From Saksenaea vasiformis B4078 (lineage: Eukaryota > Mucoromycota > Mucoromycetes > Mucorales > Saksenaeaceae): 64,000 bases of DNA. The notes beneath the pieces were generated by a model. That model worked only from the letters and a program-made list of their open reading frames with translations, had not been told where the DNA came from and searched no databases. The first letter of the stretch is position 1, and every line of letters starts with the position of its first letter. Shown here one piece after another: positions 35,101 to 49,810 of this stretch. The stretch lies in NCBI GenBank assembly GCA_000697055.1, contig JNDT01001856.1, positions 1-64,000 on the forward strand. The letters are read 5' to 3'. A program made the translations under genes and the position numbers.

Positions 35101-37721
35101 ATTGCATATTGTGTAACTTGTGGTTAAGAGAAATAGAATATCACAGAAATCGTTATCCCATAGAGCATACATAAAATGATGACTATCATCGTCAAATACT
35201 AATTTCATAGCTGATTAATGATATTATGGCTAAGTAAAAGGCTTATTACTGAAACAAAATAGCACGATGGATTACTTCTTTCATCATAATATGTATATTC
35301 GCTAGGTTCTAAAATACATGCCGTCATAGAAAGAGGTCATACTCAAAAGTAAGTTAGCCAAACAAGGGCTAGATGCTTCTCTTCTATTTTGCCTCGATTT
35401 CGTTTGTATGACTTTTTTAATCCTTCCTGATTCAACATAATATCGAAGATAGCGATTTCTCATTCAAATGTCAATATTGTTACAACGTCTTCAACGAAAT
35501 TGAGGAATGAATGCTATATTGGATACAGTGAACGGCACAATGGTACACGTTTCGACTTGCTCTTTGAATCACAAAGCTCTCCTCTTAGTCCTATTCCAAT
35601 TATTATCGAAATTCTGTTATTAACAATTTTATGAAATAGGCGATAAGCTACTGCCTTCAAGTCATTTCAAACGTATGTCGCGGACACACTGTTCTTTTGA
35701 TTGTATGCATTGACTGGTTTCGCTACACGCTCCCCATTGACTCCTTGACTGGTGACATCAGCCAACGCAGTCAATCGACTTATGTTCACGGTTATTACAC
35801 CTTCCCTTGCAATTTTTAGGCCTCCGAGTATTCTATTTGTACCAATCAAAAATCAATGACACCACCCAGTAACCTCTGGATCCTTTTATGGCTCTAGGTT
35901 TGTTTCTAATTAATGATGCTGTGTCTATAACCGATTTTCTTTACAGTGACCGCTCCACAATCAAGCTAGTTTATACCTTGACTATGAATCATTATGAAAG
36001 ACTTGTTCGGATTCAGCTTCCTCCGGTCAACGTGGAAAAATGTTTGTGCAACACCCAAAATTATGAATCCAGATCTTGTGAAAAATGATGCACTACCCGA
36101 AATAAAGATGCAAAACTTCAAGAGTGCTTAGATTAGAAAACACGATTTGAGTTGAAGTACATCCATATATGAGGTTGTGGAGTACTCTAAAAGAGCTATC
36201 TCACCAACAAGGCTTCAAATGATTTGTCTGGAGGAATTCACTCAGTTACAAGAATCACATTAATGTCCGCTTGACCTAGTTACGCCCAAAAAAAAAATTC
36301 TGGAAACCCCGTATGTTAAATTTCTATATTTGTCCTACCCAACCCCTTAAAAAGTTAAAATTCTGTATTTCCAATGCAGATCTTCGTGATACCAAAATCT
36401 TGGATTAGGTAACGTGTACATGCGTCGCACACGGACCTGGAGCTTAAACATTTACGGTGCAATGAAGATTGTAAAGGCCTTTTTTTTCTTTTACAGGTGT
36501 AAGATACAAATCAATGTCTTAATAAGCACATCTTCCGTTTGTACATTATAGCATAGATCTTCGCGCAATTGTGAACTGTTTCTTGAAAAATGAAGGATGG
36601 TGTCCTAAATGGGACTAACCCGAATAATCACTTCGAGACAGAGATGAAGTCATTGGATACGTACAACACTTCGAGGGATCATTGTGCTACAGCTTTTCTT
36701 ATTTGTGCTTGTCACAGTTTCACACCCAAACTTGTGTATTACCCGGGACTTCACGTTTTCCGTTTATGCTTACAGGCGAAGTAGTTAGGAAAAAAGTTTG
36801 ATCCTGTTGTTGGCATGTAATGGATTCTATAAGCGAAAAGCTAATTGTGTGCATTATTATACATCGTAATGCTGTTATTCAGCACTGATATAGCAGAGAC
36901 TTTAACCTCAACCAGTTTTCTAAACCAAGGATGCAGAAATGTTATCCCAGACTTGTAGTCGGAGCTTAAGTTACCACAAAACCTCATTGCCAACGGTTTT
37001 TTACCGTGTAAGCCTATCGAAGAGTTTGGGCTAACATCACGCTTGATAGTCCATAGAGCTTTGATCGAATAACTTTCGCTAATTATTCTCTACTAGATAC
37101 CATCATGCGTCAGTTAGTAATCCAAAACTTATGATCTTCTTTGCTGGGGCGAAAAGTGGCAGCTATGATGTGCCACATGTCACAAGTTCCCAAACCCGAC
37201 AACAGTGGCCATTATAGTCCGGATCGAGCCATTGAATGTCGACTGAAGAGATTGTTCAGCTAAAACTAGAACAACAGTGTCTAAGGTCAATATCAAGGGT
37301 TTTCATTCATTGCACACTTAGCAAAGTTTGTTTAATCCACATTTCTGGTACTGCTGGTCAAGGATCAAGAATCGTTAGAAGCTTCCTTTCGGAGATGAAC
37401 AGAGTCTTGCATATAGTCCGACCATCCGTACTTGTAGACTAGAGCTTTTACGTAGAACTAGGTACAATCTCTCATCCAAAGACATATTTTTTCCAGATAG
37501 CCTAGTTTCTAATGGCAGTCAAGCTGCATTATGCCAAATCTTAGGGTTCCTGCAAGCGAGCCACTAATGAATTCGCAGTATTTTCTTGTTGCTAGTCAGA
37601 GTAATTTCAGGTCCGGTACCTGTCGGTGTACCGTGTTACTCAAATATTGTGTTCCATTAAAAACCTTATTTCTCTGAATGTCATAATAGCGCGACCTTAG
37701 ATCATGGAAGAGAAGAAAACA
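32126..37721. other. 5.6-kb gene desert
   Basis: Markedly AT-rich. Open frames are short; the longest, 33163-33507 on the minus strand (114 codons), has no recognisable domain. No tRNA-like or repeated structure was recognised. Confidence 0.55.
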
Positions 37722-37729
37722 TATTTAAG
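37722..37729 (+). promoter_or_regulatory. TATA-like box TATTTAAG of the first poly-aspartate gene
   Basis: Lies 77 bp upstream of the ATG at 37799, matching the placement before the paralogue at 44471. Confidence 0.45.
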
Positions 37730-37798
37730 CAAGCGCACATACAGCAAATTCTGAGACAATATCAAAGCACCGTAGTCAAGTTTTACCGATTATTCAAC

Positions 37799-39184
<1,386 letters not shown>

Positions 39185-40112
39185 AATTTTGATACGTCCT
39201 GCAAAAAATCGCGCCTTTCTATTAGATTCAAGCTATACAGCTAGTAGTATTGCATACCATAGAACTTAATGTAATAAATTATACTTCAGAATTTTGCTTC
39301 ATTAGCTTATCGTGGTAAATGCTGGCAAAGATTATAGTGAGCTGTCTATGTATCAAGTCGCTGTGTCAAATCTTATTCTGAAGCGACAATTCGACTAGGT
39401 CAACATCGAGGAGGTCCCATTTGTGATATATGTGTATATGTGAGTAAAAGAAACAGACCGAAAAATCATTTGAGACTGAGTTATCCTTTATTGTTCTCAT
39501 AGTTAAACTATTTATATAATGTCTCTACGTATGCTGTATGATTTATGCGCCATCTCCCATTAAGTGCAGCACGTATCTAGGAGTATATACTAAGCAAGAG
39601 AGGATTGACTGCATGAATCCAGCTATCATCTCTTGTCGCATTATGCATGCGGTAGGATAGTCTGATCCTCTTAATCCTGTTATGCGGGGAGATATACATT
39701 GTACGGAAAATACGATGATCCATGGATCCTTATGTAAGCGGTACATTGAAGACCCGCTTCTCAAGGTGCATTACAACATCTTAGCTATACGATAATATTG
39801 ACATGATTTTTCGCTATCTAGAGGAGAGTGGTTCGCCGCGCTTGTATCGATTATGGACGAGAGCTGCTTTTTTGATTAACGAAGTGTTTAAGGACCATAA
39901 GTGTTACACAGCGCAGATTATCTTAAAATCTAGCCTAAACCTTACCCTAGACTTTAGTTTCGCTAAGACACTTCAATTAACACCTCGTAGAACGATTGCT
40001 ATAATACACAAAACGGCGATACAGCCTTACAGCGGTAGCTCGTAAGAAAACTTGCGGTTTACAATGGTCTATGATTGTGTAGCGCTTATGGCCCCTAAGA
40101 AAAATCGTTTGA
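39185..40112. other. intergenic, no supported gene
   Basis: 3' flank of the poly-aspartate gene. Short frames only. Confidence 0.55.
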
Positions 40113-40960
40113 TCAACGTGGCAATTGATAGCTTGGACGTGTCACAGATGATACATCCGTTTCGACCAAATCTGAGATAGAGGGATCTGAAACATTGACA
40201 GCAGGCTGAACAGCTGAAAAGGATGATGATGAATTTGACGCAGTGTATGCTGCCGCGGATGACGACGATGTTGCTGGGGATGATGACAATGACGTTGAAG
40301 ATGAGCATATAAGTTTTCTTGTGAGGAGACGTTGAGGCTGACGAGGATGCTTCAAGAGGCCGTTTGATGGAGGACGTCGATGATCCCAGTTGTTCGGCGT
40401 GTAGTTACAGCAAGACATTTTGAATTCCGAGAACCGCTATTTCCATGACGGTCTGTCGCTCCTGTCGCTTAACATGGTCTTTCAGAGCTTCTTGGCTGTG
40501 TGGGCGAAAAAGTGATTGTTCAGCTTATCCATTTTAGCATTTGTCAAAGCTTTCTTCAACCGTGTGACCATCTTTATGTTATCGATATGGTGAACAAATG
40601 CGGTGCCGAGTTTATCTAAATCGTGCTTCATTTATATGTGGCAGTCGCGTTTGTTAATCAAGGACTTGCTTGACAAGCCTCTGCCGTACGCTGTCACCCC
40701 AATTTGCGCAAGATGTGCCTTTCCAGTAATCTATGAGCGCAAAAAAGAGAAGTTATTTTACCATTCTGCAGTAGCACCTCACCAACATCAAGTCCTTGGT
40801 TCCTTGAAAAATACTTGAGCGCCACAGGAGTTTATTTATTGACGATGTGTGATAAAGGCATCTAAGTATGAACTAAACTGTGAGTCGTGGGCGCTCGTAC
40901 TAGACACCATCAAGAGCAGCTCTTGCGTAAAATAACGAGTCATTATGTACGGCTTTTTAC
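40113..40960 (-). pseudogene. decayed protein-coding gene, family unknown
   Basis: On the minus strand consecutive pieces in shifting frames read as protein: YFTQELLLMVSSTSAHDSQF, then LKYFSRNQGLDVGEVLLQNG, MKHDLDKLGTAFVHHIDNIK, RQTVMEIAVLGIQNVLL and a Ser/Ala/Thr-rich C-terminus (PAVNVSDPSISDLVETDV). They are separated by at least three frame changes and in-frame TAA/TGA stops, without matching splice signals. This is a multiply broken gene. It sits next to the dead transposase, so it may be transposon-associated, but this is not shown. Confidence 0.6.
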
Positions 40961-41636
40961 AGTCTTATGAAAATTGCGATTTTATCAATGAAACAACAGA
41001 TAAATACAGGTATCAACAACTCTTTTTTATCACCATTTTCTGTAATTCCCGCCAAAGGATGTAGCTATGACTAGTGAACAACGCAATGCGCTACGAATAA
41101 TGAAAGAAATATCGCAGATGACACTGTCAGAGTCTTTAGCTTGGGCGAAGAACCAGTTTGTTCTCTTAAAGGTAGCCAGCATGACGACAATTCTAACAAT
41201 CTTGAAACGAAAGTGAAATGGTCCCTCAGAACCAATAAACAAGCCTATAAGGGACGAAGCAATCGTGCTAATCCAGTAAGTATGTGAAGTTTCGAAAGAG
41301 GGACCATATCTTTCACTGCGAGATCACTGTCATGTATTGACACTGTGATAGACTTCCGTACTGAAGAGAAATATGGAAAGGTCACGGATGATCCCCGAAA
41401 ATACGAAATGGATTGTGAGAGCAATGCATTATGAGACAAACGAATATTGCATTTTGTATGAAATTGATCAACGTGGAGCGCCTTCGAAGCAACAATTTCC
41501 CCCGATAGCAGTTTCCGCCTTCTTTGTACCTTGAACTTGGTTTTTTTAAGGATTAGAAAATATAGTATTACAAGGGTTCACGTTGTAACCAGTCATCAAA
41601 TACAGAAACGGAAGGTTCGCAAACCCTTTCAAATTG
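40961..41636. other. intergenic between two pseudogenes
   Basis: Nothing recognised beyond short frames. Confidence 0.5.
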
Positions 41637-42666
41637 CTATATTATATCATGTTGCGTGCATCCTTGATTCGTGAAGTCAAGGTCTCTTCTTCGAATGAGT
41701 CTCTGGAGTTTCAATTTACTTTTGATCACTGACCAGAATTTCTCGGTGCGATTGAGCTCCGGCGAATAAGAGGGAAGGTAAATGCGCCAATAACCACGGT
41801 TTTGAATATACTTAGCGATAACGTCATATTTGTGAATAGGCGCATTGTTCATCACCAAGTAGTTGCCTTCGAATTTCTGGTGCTCATCCATCACGTCCAA
41901 CGTGCTTGTGATAAACTTGAAGTAATGCCCAGTGACGATTTTGTTTTTGCTTGTGGAATCGATTTTGCTGTTTCCAGCAGCCTTTCATTGCTTGGAAGAG
42001 GGCTGAGATTTCGGCAATCTTGCCGATCTTTGCACAATACCGTAGGGAAAAATGGCGCCAAGGATTGTGGTTATTTCCGCCCTCGCCTTGGGAGCAGTTA
42101 CCGTTGTGCAAATGCCTTTCTTCGATCATGCAGAGCTCCGTTTCAGATTCATGTGGAAAGCCGATTTGTCAATGAAGACAAAACTGCTGCAGTAATTCAT
42201 GTCGCTGTCCAATCAGTGTGTCACCCAGTTGAATCGCTCGTCGATCCTGGCCGGCGAGTTTCTTTCAATTGAGTGGAAATGTGATTTTTTAAGGTAATTC
42301 TACACTGTTCGGCAGTGCAGTTATACAGGGTGATTTTCGACACCTGCAGTCCCGCAAACTGTTTTGGCAAACTGTCCATCATCTGATCAAGGACAAAGGG
42401 CGAATGTTCATCCAACAAATTTGTCAAAAACGCTACGTCTTCTTCCTCAAGTCGGACGGCCTTCCAACTGGACACGTACTTTCGCTAGGTCTACTGGGTA
42501 CTCCACCATCAGGATCAGAATTTTCTTGAGCGTTTTCTACCCCTATCTGAGTAGTGCACGGCGCAATCTTGAGTTCAATGGCTGTCTCTCGAGTGCATTT
42601 GCCCTGTTCATACACCATGAAAGAAAGACATTCTTTCTGTGAGCTGTGTACCGTGCTTGCGGTCAT
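41637..42666 (-). pseudogene. dead IS630/Tc1-mariner-type DDE transposase
   Basis: Minus-strand pieces in order: an N-terminal helix-turn-helix region (FMVYEQGKCTRETAIELKIA), LEEEDVAFLTNLLDEHSPFV, the first catalytic block SFVFIDKSAFHMN, the second block NYLVMNNAPIHKYDVIAKY, and the third block YLPSYSPELNRTEKFWSVIK. In active members these read FIDE, MDNAPIH and ELNPIE; here the second catalytic aspartate is asparagine and the NPIE motif is altered. There are also at least three frameshifts and several stops (for example after LKRSSA). Terminal inverted repeats could not be located. An inactive relic. Confidence 0.88.
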
Positions 42667-43098
42667 ATGATACTATGTCTTGCTTTAAGAACCTCGACAT
42701 TTGATTTCAATTCCCTTATGGGTTTTTCAGGTGATCCATTTCTATTACGGAGACTGTGTCGACTTCGTTGTCGACCATGGTTCCATGACCATGTTCATGG
42801 ATGAACGTCGTTGTCATCGTCCTGAAAAATAAAGCATCTCCCCACGTTTTTCCTCTGTGTAACGCCACTTGTCCACCCAAAGATGTGCCAGTCATTTCTG
42901 GAAAAAGTGTACAACACTAGCGAATTTGGAAAAAATAACGTGTTTTGATCGGTTACTCCTTCATTTTTTTTCTGAATGGAGAAACATAAAGTTAAGGTTT
43001 ACCGTTGAATGTAGGACTTTTGTGCAATCTACCAGAAAGTTGAACGCAGTCACAGCAGCTTGCCTTATACTGATCAACAATTCGACAACTTTCACATG
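42667..43098. other. intergenic between pseudogenes
   Basis: No gene seen. Confidence 0.5.
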
Positions 43099-43541
43099 CT
43101 ACCTAGCTGTAAAGAAAGAGAGAAAGTCTTTTGCAACTCGTTTCCAAATGCTCACAATGGAGTGATGTGGATAGTGGTATCGAAAAACGACATCAAATCC
43201 ACACAGACGAAGCTTCACGTTCGTCCTTTTTGTACGGCACCTACCGAAGCAATTGCTGGAAAATGTCAATGAGTGGATGCAAAACTTGAGCAGTTTATTG
43301 TACCACCTATGTTTTAAAAGGCACAGCTGTCGGAGCACGTCGTCACCAAGCAACTTTAAAATTGTGCTTCGCATGGTTTGGAGTCAGACTTTCTGACTTG
43401 CTGCAACATTTTTTTTTCTCCGTTTGTAGTAATAAGTAGATGACTTCTTCTTTCTGTCGCTGCAGTTCCAAGCATGTCACAGAAAAACTCACACGGAAGT
43501 CGGACGATGTTCTTTACTTTTTTATTTAGCAGAAATGCCAT
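43099..43541 (-). pseudogene. possible decayed coding fragment
   Basis: Two minus-strand frames abut with a stop between them: 43541-43356 (PCEFFCDMLGTAATERRSHL) and 43374-43099 (LKLLGDDVLRQLCLLKHRW; KLRLCGFDVVFRYHYPHHS). Both read as protein and the second continues the first after a frame change. Family unknown. Confidence 0.4.
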
Positions 43542-44397
43542 TAGTGCATCATTTTCTGCAAATTAAACTCTGATCTGACCCCGGAATTGAAGGACCTAAT
43601 CACGATTTCCTGTTTTGTTAAGTGTTGGCACACTCGGCTTTACAAATTTCAAATGCGCGATAGGGTCGTAAATTGTGTAGCCGTAGCAGTCGTGAATGGA
43701 ATAGTAACACGACTCGTCGTTACTATACTCAATATGGTGAGAACAGCAGGATATCTACAGCCAATGCTTCTAGTTCCAGGACTCGAGATACATACAGTAA
43801 GTATGACCAATACTATCCTATGTGAGTATTGCATTTCTACATTGGACCAGATCCATGTTATGCAGGGTGTTTGTGTCGGAGACAGCATCATTTCGCATCA
43901 AATACCATTACCTAATCGTTGGCTACCTAGTAGTCGCGAACGATAGGTCTACGAGAATCACGTCATGCTGTTACCCTAAGAACAAGAGAGAGAATGATGA
44001 GATATCAACGTTTCTATGTAGTTACCTTCTATACCCGACGCTGGTGGAGTTGTCTTGGGTTACCAGTTTAGAAATGAGCGTAATATTAGGATATCTAGGC
44101 ATGATACTCTCAGCTACAGGAATAGTTCCTCTTGGAGCCTGCAGCCCATGTTGGTGTGGAAGCTTTCTTCTCGCTCTCTGGATTTCTACGCAGAATAGCT
44201 TCCACAACGAGCAGTAATGTATATTCCAACCTGGGTATGTATTTCAAGGCCAGCGATTGCTACTTTCGCTGTATCCAAGTCAGGGAATACTTGTACTGTT
44301 AATTAATGAGGACGGAAAGAATTTGGTGTTTGCGGTACGTGTCACCGTGGCCTTTGAATAAGGTAAAACAAAAAAAAAAGGAAGAGAGAAGAAAAGG
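43542..44397. other. region upstream of paralogue 2, no clear gene
   Basis: Holds open frames of 119 and 131 codons on the plus strand in conflicting frames, hydrophobic and cysteine-rich, without recognisable domains. More probably decayed sequence than genes. Confidence 0.4.
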
Positions 44398-44405
44398 TAT
44401 TTAAA
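44398..44405 (+). promoter_or_regulatory. TATA-like box TATTTAAA of the second poly-aspartate gene
   Basis: Lies 73 bp before the ATG at 44471. Confidence 0.5.
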
Positions 44406-44470
44406 CGACGGCATTTTACGGCACAGTAACGATAACAACGAAACATCCAGTCGTTCTTTGCCTTCTCTTC

Positions 44471-45736
<1,266 letters not shown>

Positions 45737-47345
45737 AATATTGGAACATCTTATGAAATCGAATGATTTTCTATTAGCTAGAAGACTTAGAAGTAATATT
45801 ATTAAATACCAAGAGCTAGCTAACATATACCGTAATAAATTATAATCCAGAATTTTACCTCACAAAACTGTTGGGAAATATGTTGTCAAACACGATAATG
45901 GGTTTATTTTGCATCAAGTAATCACAAATAGGTATGATTAATACACAATACAGAGAGGAGGGAAGTGGAAAACTCTAAACGGATTACCTTCTCAGAGGAG
46001 ATGTGCCATACCTTATGAACATGTTGCTGCTGGAACAATTGTTATTACTATTATAAACATGCTGATCTGCTTGACCTAGGATACAGACAAAGTTAGAGCA
46101 AGAAAGACCGAGTTTTGTAGTTCGTCATGTAGCATTATTTTGTACGAATACTCTATATCTGCTAATACCTTCTAATTTGTTTAAGCCAAACTAAGGATTT
46201 CATGAGCCCTCGTACGACTTGCGCGATATTGCTCATGGTACCGTTTTTCCGATCAAATAGGTACGGACAGGAGCGTCACTCTGCGCTGCCATGGTTGACC
46301 TTTCGTATTACCGAAAATATAGAAGATAGATTGCTACCCGTATTTTGATTGCACTATTTCGAAATCAAAGTTGCACCGAGAGCGCCTTGACCGGGTGCCT
46401 ACATAGAACCTATAGAACATTGACTTCAGAGAGAACTGCGTCTTCCTTGACGAATCAGTCCTTCATATTAACATGAAGTGCTGAATGGTATCGCAGAGAA
46501 GGGAAAAAGTGATGACAGGGCTTAGGTGCGCTTTCTCCATCTGGTCTGGTCAAGTGCATCTTGAGACTCCCGCACGCACGGCATCTAAGAAAGGAAAGAG
46601 AAGGGTCATTCTGTAGTTATGAGGGCAATCATCTCAATATAATTTGTACCAATGATATAACCTAACTATTCTATATAGTTTCAGGTTCTAAAACGCTTAT
46701 GGACATACAGGCACGGTGGCTCTATTCATCATTTTCTCAGGTGGGAGCTAGCCTTGGGTATATGGATTTTACACAAGACCATCAGTACAGATATAGAACA
46801 GAAAAGCAATAAGTATCTCTTCCGTGGGATACGTTTGTGGCTCAGAATACGTGACGATCACCCCTACTACTCGGGCACGTATTGTTGTTCATATTTCCTT
46901 ATTGTTTGAGTGCAAACGACTACTATCTAGAAAACAAAAATCAATGCTTTTGAGAGCTCCTTAGCAAACAGCATGGTATCATATCATGAAAAGTTACAGC
47001 TATTTGTTGACTAGTTCCCTCCCTCACGGCTAATGCTATAAATAAAGTCGTATCAGTGGAAGCCCTTCAAATACAAAATACGCCGAACCTTCACAGCGCA
47101 TAAAATAAATAAACCCAAAACTCTGAGAGTATCAAAGGCCAGTCTCGGTCATAGCAAGAACGGAGATCCCGGAAAGACGATTCTATGTCTTGCGATTAGT
47201 TCTATCACTGACGAAAAAGCCGCTCTTATATGACGTAAGTAAATATTGTTGCGGTCATGGGATGCTCCGTTGGAGTTCCCTAGTAATTCCCGCTTACAAC
47301 TTTCACGCGGCTGAAAGAGATGATCTCAGGTGTTTCGGTAAAAGT
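45737..47345. other. 1.6-kb intergenic region
   Basis: No gene recognised. Unique AT-rich sequence. Confidence 0.55.
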
Positions 47346-48670
47346 TTTTCTTGGGGAGCTCATACCAAATTCCCGAGGACGCGGAGGCAGAGCAGACGGT
47401 GGCCGCCATTGCAGTTGAGCTGGCCTCGGAGAGCGTGCACAGGGAGCTGCCAGACCCATTGGTGGAAATATTCTACAATTGGCTATATACCCTGGTAAGC
47501 AGCATTAAATCACTTGATGTTCTTTTCTTGATCTAAAAAAGAGAGCTGGAAGGGAAGACCTATAATGCACCAAGGGATGTTATTGATCAGCAAAAGTGGG
47601 ATCCGAAGGATTCTCGAGATACTATGGCGCATATTGCGTACATTTTACTTCCCCAGTTTCAGCCTAAGGAGTATATATCATTTTGCACGCTGAAGTATGT
47701 AATTTTCTACTTAGTCATCACCGTTCCATTGATTTATACTTTTTTCTAGGTTCTCACTGTCTTATATCCTTAATACAGCAAACGAGGACATGATGGACCT
47801 GTGTGGAACGTGTTTCAAGGGCACAAATATCGAAAATTTTCTTACAACAACATCTTCTGGAACTAATAACGACGAGCACAGTTTTGACGACATCGAAACT
47901 CTGTGTGACGAGATCTGCAAGGTTGGATGTTATATATAATGCAAAACTCGTTGGCTGACAGGTAGTATATCAGCCACTGCAGGATAAGACTACAAAACAA
48001 CCAGAAGATCGCATGCGAAAGGCCCTAAAATTGATTAGCGACAAAAAGAGCTCGTTGCTTGAGGTGTCTTTGGACAGTCTGGAGCAACAAGCACTTAATG
48101 TGTACGAGCATGTGTAAGTTATATCCACAGTGTACCAGTTGTTTGTTTGCTAAGGGATTGCTGAGTAGAATCCGAAATGTGGAGAAGTGGGCAGACTTAG
48201 ACCTCGACAACAATGCTACAGAAGCAGACTACTTCCCAGAAGTCTTCCCAACAATCAAGACAATTTTCCGAACGACGAAAAGCGTAAAAACAAGAAGGTA
48301 GATGTATGGCTTCTGCATACAACTTCTGTATTGATATTTAGTGAGGACTTGGTTTTAGTGGTGAAGCAGGGTATAAAGCCACGGAGGATGCCAAGGCTAA
48401 ACTGCAACAGAAGTATCACATGCAGCCCACGCAACGCGTCTACGGGAGGAAAATCGACTTGTTTTTCACAACACAGCGTGGGATAGAGATCTGCTCAACC
48501 TAATAGAAGAAGGGGAATGCACCAGTCGATATGTTGATGATGCAACAAACAGAGAACCTCCGAGTCTCAAAATGCATACTGAAATTATCCATCATTCGCA
48601 TAAAGGATCGTTGAACAATTTACCGCCACAGTTGATATTTCATAAATTTGACATGTTCATTAAGAGAATA
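47346..48670 (+). pseudogene. decayed multi-exon gene of unknown family
   Basis: Protein-like pieces in order: EQTVAAIAVELASESVHREL, LPDPLVEIFYNWLYTL, then ELEGKTYNAPRDVIDQQKW, then after a good GT-AG intron FSLSYILNTANEDMMDLCG, then KALKLISDKKSSLLEVSLD, CKLYPQCTSCLFAKGLLSR, KLQQKYHMQPTQRVYGRKI, and MLMMQQTENLRVSKCILKL. Some junctions are proper introns (about 47700, 47922 and 48299). Three are frame conflicts without usable splice sites: near 47545, 48112 (GTGTAAGTT) and 48495-48520. The ancestral protein was probably over 300 aa, intracellular, with a cysteine pair (CTSCLF). One or two of the breaks could be assembly errors, in which case the gene might be alive. Confidence 0.6.
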
Positions 48671-49677
48671 CTATAATCATTAACCGAGCGACCACTGTAC
48701 TATCTCAGGAACTCAAATCTGCTGATCAACTCAATGTTGCAATCTGCAAACCAATATAATTATCTTTTACGTTACATTCAAATGAAGAATAGCTCAAAGG
48801 TTTCCCTGTCTGTCAAATCACAACTAAACCGAAATCCAGGTCCAAAAGGTTTTTAAGGCACTATGGTGCGTGTTGCGTACATGTTGCTTATCGTGCAAGT
48901 CGAGCAGTTCTGGGTTCATGCGCCAGATTAGTCACAATTCCTTCACACATGCCATTGAATAAAGCGGTTATAAAACTCTTCCTTGATGGTACAACCTTCT
49001 ACACTCGTATATTTTTCAAGTAAGATGCAAGCCTGACTTTCTTTTCCAATTTTCAAGACTATGTGGTATACTAGCCAGATCCTTATGCAAAGCCCGATTG
49101 GCGCGACGAAATTGTCATATATCTGGCTAACATCGAAAAACACAGTTACAAAACAGTCGACTGGATTTCAAGAGAAAATACACCAGTTCTTTTACGATAG
49201 AAGGGATCTACAGACGACGTCAATCCGCTAAATTGAACAAATCGCGATCTTTTAACGATGTATTTTTTTGAAAGAAGTTAAACCAGTCGCTAAAGAGCGA
49301 GTAAAAGATATCTATTTGCATTTGCTTTTGTTTCCTGTCATTGTTGTAAACGTGTACAGTGACTTTCTCCGGGCGTATAATCACAGTGTGATTTTGTTCA
49401 AAAAATTGATATGAATTGCTCCCGTTTACAGAATATATCTGTGAGAATGTTGTCAAATTTCTCTGCTGATGGAAGATAGTGTTATCCTTAAGAGTCTAGG
49501 GTTGGCAATCGCAGTAAGATGTTATCAACCTAGGACCGGGCGTCCTGAATCTGAGATTCTCGCACAAAGACTAAGGTCTATAGAGGTCAACGTTTATGTT
49601 ATTAACCAGCCTTTGCTACATGTCGTTTAATTCCGAGTTTGCTTCACCAAAAACAGAGGATAACAAACCACCTCAGA
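48671..49677. other. intergenic, no supported gene
   Basis: Short frames only. Upstream region of the CBP3 gene. Confidence 0.55.
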
Positions 49678-49782
49678 ATGTCTGTTGAGAAAGACTCTCT
49701 CTCGATCAACCGTCACGCGCGGCGCAAGAAAAATGCGTTCAAAAAAGAAATTGCGGGGCCAAGTCCAGGTTCAGAACGGTAA
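49678..49782 (+). CDS. possible upstream ORF before CBP3
   Basis: A 34-codon basic ORF (MSVEKDSLSINRHARRKKNA at its start) ending 28 bp before the CBP3 ATG. If transcribed with CBP3 it would be a uORF. No independent evidence of expression. Confidence 0.25.
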   Translation: MSVEKDSLSINRHARRKKNAFKKEIAGPSPGSER

Positions 49783-49810
49783 ACAAAACTCGCCTTCCCT
49801 TTTGATCAGC

